Source: Litorilituus lipolyticus (GTDB taxonomy: Bacteria; Pseudomonadota; Gammaproteobacteria; Enterobacterales; Alteromonadaceae). From it: a stretch of 35,604 nucleotides of DNA. The stretch covers positions 1-35,604 of the forward strand of contig NZ_SAWY01000025.1 in the NCBI RefSeq assembly GCF_006439335.1, in the 5' to 3' direction. The notes under the pieces were generated by a model, which ran no database searches, was not told the DNA's origin, and worked only from the letters and a program-made list of their open reading frames with translations. Both the position numbers and the translations under genes were made by a program. This document shows, piece by piece, positions 26,127 to 34,100 of this stretch (its first letter is position 1; each line of letters opens with the position of its first letter).

Positions 26127-27451
26127 TATCCTTTACTCCATTGCTTTGGCTTCTCTACTCTTAATGCATCAAGTAATTTACCCATTGCCGCTAAAATACG
26201 GTATTGCGCGAACAACTGAGAATGCTCCACTGATGTATATGTTTTACGCGCCTCAAACAACTCATTACTAGTATCGAGTAAATCTAATAAACTTCGCTTA
26301 CCTAAAAAGAACTGCTCTTCATAGATTTTTTGTGCGGCCTTTGCTGAATCAACATGTAACTGTAACAGGGGAAATTGTTTCTCGAGGTACTGCTCTGCTC
26401 GCCAAGATAATTTTGTTGTTTGTATTACTTGCCTCATCGATTGCGCATAAATATCCTTACTTTGCTCTTTCAAATATGCGGCTTTCAATTTCTTGGCATT
26501 ATCAGAACCACCTGAATATAGGTTATATCGCATTCTTAACATGGCAGTTATATCTTCATTATAACCACGAGTTCCATCAACATTATTATTATGTGATGCG
26601 CCTAACTCTAAGGTAAATTTCGGATAATAATTACTATTGCTTAACTCTAATTGCTCTCCTGCAGCTTGAACATCACTGTACGCCGAAAGCAAAATCGGGT
26701 GTTCACGCCTTGCAACTGTTAATGCATCATCTAAAGATTTAGGTAATAGGATTTCATCGGAGACTGGCCAAACTAAATCTTGTGGTTCTTTATTTACTAC
26801 TTCCATAAAACGACTTTCTGCATCAAGCACATTATGTTCTGAAGAAATGACATTAACTTTGGCTCTTGCTAATCGGCCTTCAATTTGTGATAAATCAGCA
26901 CTTGAGCCTAACCCCTGCTCTACTCGTTCTTTTATCTGCTCATAAACTCGCTGATGCTTATCAAAGTTTCTTTCAGATAGTTGTAGAATTTTTTTCGTTT
27001 CGAGTACCGCTAAGTATACTTCAGCAACTTTTAATGCTCGCTCTTGCGCTAAACCAAATAACGCATATTGAGAAGCTGTGGCTTCAAATTGAGTGCGCTG
27101 CACGTTATCCATAACCGCAAAACCATCAAATAATTTTTGTCGAATTGATACGGAAAGCTCTCCTCTTCTAAGCTCTCTTTTATCATCTCCCACAATACGA
27201 GTTGTTGGACTGTTTGTTAGTTCATAGCCATAACCTGCTTGCAAATCTACAGAAGGTAAATAACCACTCTTAGCTTCTCTAACATCTTGCAAGTTAGCTC
27301 TATATAAATGAAATGCTTCTGCAATTTGAGGTTCGGTAATCAAAGTCATTTCTACAGCTTGCTCAAGTGATTGAGCAGCAAGTGATTGACTAAAGATAGA
27401 GCCAACCAATAGTACTGTACTCAGGATATTCCTATTATTTCTCATTTCCAT
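26126..27451 (-). CDS. TolC-family outer membrane channel (LapE/AggA type)
   Basis: A 441-aa TolC-like protein with a signal peptide (about 1-27) and long alternating helices in two repeated halves. Typical parts are RQKLFDGF, SYLPSVDLQAGYGYEL and RYNLYSGG, NYYPKFTLELGAS, and GKRSLLDLLDTSNELFEA. It provides the outer membrane exit for the adhesin, working with the HlyD and ABC proteins. The ATG at 27451 has AAGAG 6 nt upstream and is preferred to a second ATG two codons later. It lies 26 nt after the HlyD-type gene. Confidence 0.92.
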   Translation of the reverse strand: MEMRNNRNILSTVLLVGSIFSQSLAAQSLEQAVEMTLITEPQIAEAFHLYRANLQDVREAKSGYLPSVDLQAGYGYELTNSPTTRIVGDDKRELRRGELSVSIRQKLFDGFAVMDNVQRTQFEATASQYALFGLAQERALKVAEVYLAVLETKKILQLSERNFDKHQRVYEQIKERVEQGLGSSADLSQIEGRLARAKVNVISSEHNVLDAESRFMEVVNKEPQDLVWPVSDEILLPKSLDDALTVARREHPILLSAYSDVQAAGEQLELSNSNYYPKFTLELGASHNNNVDGTRGYNEDITAMLRMRYNLYSGGSDNAKKLKAAYLKEQSKDIYAQSMRQVIQTTKLSWRAEQYLEKQFPLLQLHVDSAKAAQKIYEEQFFLGKRSLLDLLDTSNELFEARKTYTSVEHSQLFAQYRILAAMGKLLDALRVEKPKQWSKG

Positions 27452-27477
27452 TTCTTTCTCTTATTACAAATATTTAA

Positions 27478-28869
27478 TTATCTTTCTCTTAAAGCACTAT
27501 TATGCGCTCTAAGAATTGGCTTAAGTAAGTATGCCAAAACTGTTTTTTTACCTGTCATCACATCAACTGAAGCGGTCATTCCAGGAATGATAGGCAAGGC
27601 TTTATTTTCATCTTGTTTACTACTTAAGTGATTTTCTTTCGTACGCACTTTAATTAAGTAATAACTATCGCCTTCTTCATCCTCAATTGAGTCAGCACTA
27701 ATATGCTCAAGTGTGCCTTCTAATCCACCATAAATCGCAAAATCATAGGCACTAAAGCGCACAACAGCTTTTAATCCTGGTCTTAAAAAGGCAATATCTT
27801 TGGGTAACACTTTAGCTTCAATGAGTAACTGGTCCTCATTAGGCACTATTTCAAGTAAGTCCATGCCAGGCTGAATAACACCACCTTGGGTGTTGATATT
27901 AATGGTTTTAATTGTTCCTGATACCGGAGAGAGTACAGAGGTTCTTGATACTTTATCTTTTAAATTTACTTGTTTTTCGACCAATTGAGCTAACTGAGCT
28001 TGCACTTTGGTTAAGGTCTCTTGGGTATCTTTTTGATATTGGCTGACAACTTCCTGTCGTTTACTTATGACTTCACGCAAAGAAGTTTTACTTTGTGGTA
28101 ATGCCAGTCTTGCCTCTTCAACTTCTTGTTGAAGCTGATTTATCTGACGCTTTAGTTTTAAGAATTCAACAGGTGAAATAACACCTTTATCAGCAAGGGG
28201 TTCTGTTAGCCTGAGCTCTTCCAAACCCAATTCATAACTTGTGCTGACATGTTTTAAACGAGACTTAATTGATTCAATCTCTTGCTCTTTTTGCTCAATT
28301 TGATGATTTAATACTTTAACTTGCTTAGATAAATTACTGACATTTGCTTTGAAGCTAGCCACAGCCGTTCGGTAAATTTTGGGGTACTTTTCTTGCTCTT
28401 CTTTCGTTATATCTAGAGCTTGTTCAATAATCTGAAATTGTTGCTTCCAATTAATTCCAGCAATATCCGTTGACCATTGCACACTAGCCAATTCTGCGCT
28501 TAACCTTGCAGACATCGCCTTAAGCAACATAAACTCTTGTTGTTTCTCTCTAAAATCAGCTAAGAAGCGAGTATCATCTAAACGCATGAGTTCTTGATTT
28601 TTAGTTACCTGTTGGCCTTCTTTGACAAAAACTTTATCTAAAATGCCCCCTTCTAAGTTTTGAACAATTTGCACATGTGATGATGGAATGACTTTGCCAT
28701 CACCTACAGTCACTTCATCAAGTGAAGCAAAACCTGCCCACAGCAAAAAACAAAAACAAAAACCACAAATAATATATAACACCAAGCGCGATTTATAAGG
28801 TGCTGCAAGTAGCAAGGCAGCATTAATATCATCAATATAATTTAAATCGACATTAGAAGACTTACTCAC
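27478..28869 (-). CDS. lapC: HlyD-family adaptor of type I secretion (LapC type)
   Basis: A 463-aa membrane fusion protein: cytoplasmic N-terminus, one membrane helix (about 28-48), VTVGDGKVIPSSHVQIVQ and NLEGGILDKVFVKEGQ, long coiled coil (about 150-310), then the lipoyl/beta-barrel end with SPVSGTIKTININTQGG and PGMTASVDVMTGKKT. It bridges the ABC transporter and the TolC channel. The start codon is GTG, overlapping the ABC stop by one base (TAGTG), so the pair is translationally coupled. Confidence 0.93.
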   Translation of the reverse strand: MSKSSNVDLNYIDDINAALLLAAPYKSRLVLYIICGFCFCFLLWAGFASLDEVTVGDGKVIPSSHVQIVQNLEGGILDKVFVKEGQQVTKNQELMRLDDTRFLADFREKQQEFMLLKAMSARLSAELASVQWSTDIAGINWKQQFQIIEQALDITKEEQEKYPKIYRTAVASFKANVSNLSKQVKVLNHQIEQKEQEIESIKSRLKHVSTSYELGLEELRLTEPLADKGVISPVEFLKLKRQINQLQQEVEEARLALPQSKTSLREVISKRQEVVSQYQKDTQETLTKVQAQLAQLVEKQVNLKDKVSRTSVLSPVSGTIKTININTQGGVIQPGMDLLEIVPNEDQLLIEAKVLPKDIAFLRPGLKAVVRFSAYDFAIYGGLEGTLEHISADSIEDEEGDSYYLIKVRTKENHLSSKQDENKALPIIPGMTASVDVMTGKKTVLAYLLKPILRAHNSALRER

Positions 28870-31061
28870 TATAAACTCGCCTTAATTTGACCACTTTTTA
28901 ACGCGGCTAATACTTTATCTGTTGGTCCATCAGCAACCAATCGTCCTCGTTCCATGACTAATACTCGATCAACTAAAGCAAGCATACTCGCCTTATGCGT
29001 GACTAATAAAAAAGTTTTGTCTTTTGTTATGACGCTAAGCTGCTTTTTAATTTGAGCTTCAGAGTAGTTATCCATATTACTGGTGGGTTCATCTAAAACA
29101 AGCATAGGTGGATTGAACAATAGTGCTCTAGCCAGTGCTACAGCTTGGCGTTGACCACCTGATAAGTTTTGCCCTCGCTCACCAACTTGTTTATCTAAAC
29201 CTTCAGGGCTACCATCAGTAAACTGGCTCACACCTGCTAACTTTGCAGCACGCATTATGTGTTCGTCATCAACGTGAGGAACGCCTAGGGTTATGTTATC
29301 TCTAATCGTGCCATAAAATAGATTAATATCCTGAGCTAAACAGCCAATTTTTTGTCTTAAGTCAGCTGGGCTGATTTGCTTAATATCAATGCCATCGACA
29401 CGAATGGCGCCTTCATTAGGTTGATAGAAATTCATCAATAGTTTTTCAATTGATGTTTTACCCGCACCTATACGACCTATGATGGCAACCCTCTCTCCAG
29501 CTTTTATTGAAAAGCTAACATTGGCAACAGCAGCCACTTCACTTCCAGGGTAAGCAAAAGTAACATTATCGAAGGTAATATCACCTTTAAAGTGATCTCG
29601 ATGTAAATAACGCTCCATGTTTTCAGCAGGTAATTTCATAATCTCATCAAGTGTGATTAGTGCAGATTTAGCTTGGTTATAACGAGTGATCAATAAAGCA
29701 ACCTGAGAAAAGGGCGCAAGAGCTCTGCCACTTAACATTACAGCCGCAATAAGCGCGCCCATACTGATATTACCTTCACTGATTTGGTAAACACCCAAAA
29801 TAACAATAAATACCGTAGATAACTGACTTAACAAACCATTGAAGGTACCCACAGTGGTCGCATATTTTTTAACTTTAATATTCCAGCTAGCAATATTGCC
29901 AACTAACTGCTCCCACTTGGACTGAAATTGACTCTCAGCACCTGTTTGCTTAATTGTCTCAATTCCTTGTAATGACTCAACTAAGTGGGCATTTTTTTGA
30001 ACCGAATAGCGGCTACCTTGTTCCACTTCAAATTTTATTTTGTTTTTCATCCAAAACGAAAAGCACATCATAATAATGACAAGGAAGAAAGGTACCCAAG
30101 CAAGTGGACCGGCAACAATAGCAATAATAACCATAAACAATAGTGAGAATGGCACGTCCAGAATAGCAGCAATAGTTGCAGAGGTTATAAACTCTCTAAT
30201 AGATTCAAATTCTTGAACTTGCTTGGCAAAAGCACCTACCGAAGCTGGTTTATGTGACATGTTAAGATTTAATACCTTCTCAAATATTCTTGATGAAAGT
30301 AATAAATCAGATTTTTTTGCGGCAATCTCTAGTAAGTGAGCCCTAACTTCCTTTAAGACAAAATCAAACAATAACAATATAATCATACCAACTGCCAACA
30401 CCCATAGTGTATCTATGGCATTATTTGGTACAACCCTATCATAAACATTCATCACAAAAAGCGGTGAAGCAACGGCAAACAAGTTAATAAATAATGCAGC
30501 TAAAAGCACATCTTTATAAATTGGAATAGAACGACGTAAGGTTTCCCAAAACCAATGTTCATTATTGGTTTTTAGGGTTTGCTTTGACCTCTCATCAAAC
30601 CGATAACGTTTTCGTATATAAAAGCAGTAACCAGAGTATTCTTGTTCTAGGGTTTCTCTGTCAATAATTTCATGACTCGAAGGCAATTCAGGCCAGACAA
30701 TCTCAAGTTTATCATTTTCATACTCAGACTCTGCATTTCCTTTCTCTTTTGATTTAGAGCATGAAATTAACACGCATGCTCGCCCATCCTTGAGTAAGAG
30801 AACACATGGCAACATCAGCTTTGGCAATTCAGATAATACTTTTCTCTCAAGCTTACTTTCCATTCCGCCACGTAAAGCGGCCCTAGGCATGAGCTCAGGT
30901 GTCAATTTACCATCCACGAGTGGTAAGCCACTACTCATCGCATCAGCTGAGAATGGTTTCCCATAATACTTAGATAAAAAGACTAAACAGCCCAAAAGGG
31001 GATCTTTATGCCTTGTCTGAAGCTCAATACCTTGAGCCAAATCATTTTGATTAGTCGTCAT
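28869..31061 (-). CDS. lapB: Type I secretion ABC transporter (LapB type)
   Basis: A 730-aa permease-ATPase fusion. The N-terminal C39-like domain (about 15-135) lacks the catalytic cysteine: the usual DCGPAC place reads DPLLGC. So it should bind, not cut, its substrate, as in LapB and HlyB. Six membrane segments follow (about 185-470), then the ATPase with Walker A IGRIGAGKTS, signature LSGGQRQAV and Walker B MLVLDEPTSNMD. It exports the adhesin encoded just before it. The ribosome binding site is weak. A hairpin lies in the gap after the adhesin stop. Confidence 0.94.
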   Translation of the reverse strand: MTTNQNDLAQGIELQTRHKDPLLGCLVFLSKYYGKPFSADAMSSGLPLVDGKLTPELMPRAALRGGMESKLERKVLSELPKLMLPCVLLLKDGRACVLISCSKSKEKGNAESEYENDKLEIVWPELPSSHEIIDRETLEQEYSGYCFYIRKRYRFDERSKQTLKTNNEHWFWETLRRSIPIYKDVLLAALFINLFAVASPLFVMNVYDRVVPNNAIDTLWVLAVGMIILLLFDFVLKEVRAHLLEIAAKKSDLLLSSRIFEKVLNLNMSHKPASVGAFAKQVQEFESIREFITSATIAAILDVPFSLLFMVIIAIVAGPLAWVPFFLVIIMMCFSFWMKNKIKFEVEQGSRYSVQKNAHLVESLQGIETIKQTGAESQFQSKWEQLVGNIASWNIKVKKYATTVGTFNGLLSQLSTVFIVILGVYQISEGNISMGALIAAVMLSGRALAPFSQVALLITRYNQAKSALITLDEIMKLPAENMERYLHRDHFKGDITFDNVTFAYPGSEVAAVANVSFSIKAGERVAIIGRIGAGKTSIEKLLMNFYQPNEGAIRVDGIDIKQISPADLRQKIGCLAQDINLFYGTIRDNITLGVPHVDDEHIMRAAKLAGVSQFTDGSPEGLDKQVGERGQNLSGGQRQAVALARALLFNPPMLVLDEPTSNMDNYSEAQIKKQLSVITKDKTFLLVTHKASMLALVDRVLVMERGRLVADGPTDKVLAALKSGQIKASL

Positions 31062-31088
31062 TAATTATTCTTATATTAAACAAGTGGT

Positions 31089-31116
31089 GTACCCCATTAT
31101 CGAGTTAATAGGGTAC
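31089..31116 (-). promoter_or_regulatory. Hairpin between adhesin gene and secretion genes
   Basis: GTACCC (31089-31094) with ATTA, and TAAT with GGGTAC (31111-31116) pair over 11 positions around a 6-nt loop. The one odd position is a G-U pair on the minus strand and a C-A mismatch on the plus strand, so it fits an RNA hairpin in the operon transcript. There is no U-run. It probably limits read-through or protects the long adhesin message. Confidence 0.5.
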
Positions 31117-31122
31117 TTAGCA

Positions 31123-34100
31123 TTAACCCGCTGTTAATTTTGCCTCATCAAGTAGCTTTTGAATAACGGCAGCATCATCATGCGAGCCTTCTAATAAATC
31201 GATACCACTTAGCTTAATCGTAAGATCTGTTGAACCATCTTTATCCTTATCAATACTAATTACTGTATCAGTTCCATCAAATGAGAATTGAAGATACTCT
31301 GCTAAATTATCAGCCGTTGCACTTTCTCCTTCCAGTAAATCAGATAAGTCTAGGGTATCACCATTTTCAAAATCAACTATGGTATCAATGCTGTTATCAG
31401 CTGAATCACTACCAAAATAGAAGGTATCAGAGCCGGAGCTTCCTCTTAACTTATCATTACCAGCCCCACCAATTAATACATCATCACCAGAACCACCCAT
31501 AAGTAAATCATCACCTAAACCACCATTTAGCGTGTCATGACCACTAAGTCCTATTAATACGTCGTCGCCACCATACCCCATAAAGGTATCAGCACCTTCA
31601 CTACCGTATAACACGTCAGTATCATCACTATTTTCTGAATGCGATGGGAAACCCACATTAATTGAAAACTCTGCTGAAGCAACATCACCATCACCATCAA
31701 TTAAGTTTACATAGAATGATTCAATATAATCTTGGCTACCATTAGAGTTACCCTTAGCTAAATAAGAATAAGTGTTATCATTAAAATTAACACTTAGCTC
31801 ACCACCTTTGGCAGTAATTATAGTGAGTAAACCATTGGTTGCATCTGATGCATAGTAAGTTTTTCCATCGATAACAATTGACGTTAAACTCGCGCCATCA
31901 CTATCAGCACCGATAATATTATTACCTGTTTCAATATCAATTAATAAACTACCAGTTTTCTCGATATTTACTGTATTAAGTAAGTGATTTGCCATATCAC
32001 TTGCTGAGTACACTAAGGTTGTATTGGTGTCTTCACCATCTGCATGTGCTGCAATATCAAGATATTGAGTAGGCACATTGCCCATACCAATAGCGTAAGA
32101 TTCATTAATATTGTTATTAGCTAAAAACAACTCCCAATCATCTTCAAATGCTAAGGCATCGGCTTTATTTTGATCGTTATAAGGTTCGCCATCTGAAATA
32201 AAGTATGAGTATGTTTGACCAGAATTATTTGGTGGAACGAAATTATTCATGGCAGTTTGTAGGCCAAGAACATAATCGGTACCACCATTAGCAGTGGTGT
32301 TTTCAATATTATCTAACCACGCTTTTGCATCTGCTAAATTCAACCAACCATTAGTAGCAGCATTAGTATAGCTACTGCTAGAGCTACTAAAACTTACTAA
32401 TTGAACATTGACTGAACCAAGATCGTCATAAGCTTCTATCAACTGCTTAATAGCTGCGATAGCAATGTCCATTCGGCTTTGCGTTGTTGTATCACCAGAT
32501 GCAATACTGTTACCGTTCATATCCCGTGCCATACTACCCGAAGCATCAAGCACAATAATTACATTGGTTATTTGTTCACCAAAAATAATGTTTTGGCTGC
32601 CGCCTGATAAGCTTGGACTATCATCATGAATAGCGATATTGAAACTAGCATTAATAGTACCTAGATTATTAGTTGCTCTTACTGTGATTGTGTCATTAAT
32701 AATATCACCAGAATTGTGCTTCAACGCTGAAGAAAGTTGATAAGTATAACTGAGTTCACCTGTACTGGTATTAAAGTCAGTTATCGAGATTACCCCCTTC
32801 CCGGTATTAACAGAAATTGCATTTGAAGCAAGATCAGTAAGTGATATCGATTGCCCAGCTATTTCAAGACCAGTAATATCTCCACCTTGAATAAAGAAGC
32901 TACCACTGGTAAATTCAGTGCCTGAATTAGTATTACCGTCAACTAAACCGTGTTCGTATACCTCTCCATCATCTAGAGAAGATAAAATTGGCGCATCATT
33001 TGAGCCAGTAACTAAAATAGTTACTGAAGCACTATCAGTTTGATTATTACCCGAGCTGGATTGATCACTAATTGTGTATGCAAAGTTAACTTCGGTTGAT
33101 TCACCATCGTTAAGAAGTTGTAATGCTTGTGATGGCACAAATACGATTTTCCCACCGACTAAACTGGCTAAGCCAACAACAACGCCGTTCTGTTTTATCT
33201 CAACACTATCACCTTCACTCACATTTTGACCGGCAATTTGTGTAATATAAATAGCATCCCCATCTAAGTCATAATCATTATTCAACACATCAACTGTGAT
33301 TGCGGCATCTTCAGCTGTTGTATATTCGGCGCTAATTTCTCCAGTGACAAAAGATACATTATCAAAGAAACCTTCAGCCCAGCCATCTGAATTATTATCA
33401 TACATATGCATTTCTATGGTCGCTGATACAGCATTAGCAGGAATATCTCCTGTTAACTCAAACCACTGCATAAAATTCAATTGAGTTTTTGGATCTGTAG
33501 TAAATTCACCAACAATATTGCCATTAACATCCTTGAATACGACTTTTAATTCTGCAGTATCTGTAAGTCTAGAACCAAGATCAGCTGATAATTTAAAACG
33601 AACTTCATTATTCAGACTTATAGTTTGGCTCGCTACCACATGATCACCTTGAGCAAGGAAATACTCACCATTTGCAGTATTAGGGTTTTCATTTATAAAT
33701 GAGCCATATTCTTCAGAAAGTAGTGTTCCATTGGAAACAGACCATGCACTTAAGCTGCCAGAATCAGCATCACCATTGTTAACTAAATTATTTCCCCACA
33801 CAGTTTCAGACGGGCCGCCATCATCAACAGCTATTGGTGCATTGTCATTTGTTAAATCGACAACCAAATTACCATCTGATTTATCACCATCAGCATCAAC
33901 AAGTGAGTAACCGAAGTTTAACCCTTCAATATCATCAATATAATTATTTGCCTCAACTCCAGAAATACCTATCCTAAAACCAGTATTACCTGATTGCTGA
34001 ATAGATAAATCAGTAAAGTACAATACTGACTGTTCTAAACCATTTGCATCTATATACGTGGTTGGAATACTGAAATTACTGTCGCCAGAACCATTGAAAG

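Noticed and set aside
28869..31061. Possible bacteriocin/peptidase-type exporter because of a C39-like N-terminal domain
   Set aside because: The catalytic cysteine position is not Cys (DPLLGC in place of DCGPAC), and an RTX adhesin and LapD/LapG are adjacent, so a LapB-type transporter fits better.
31281..31502. Plus-strand open frame rich in His and Gln inside the adhesin gene
   Set aside because: It is the antisense of the RTX repeat region, whose Asp/Gly codons avoid stops on the other strand.
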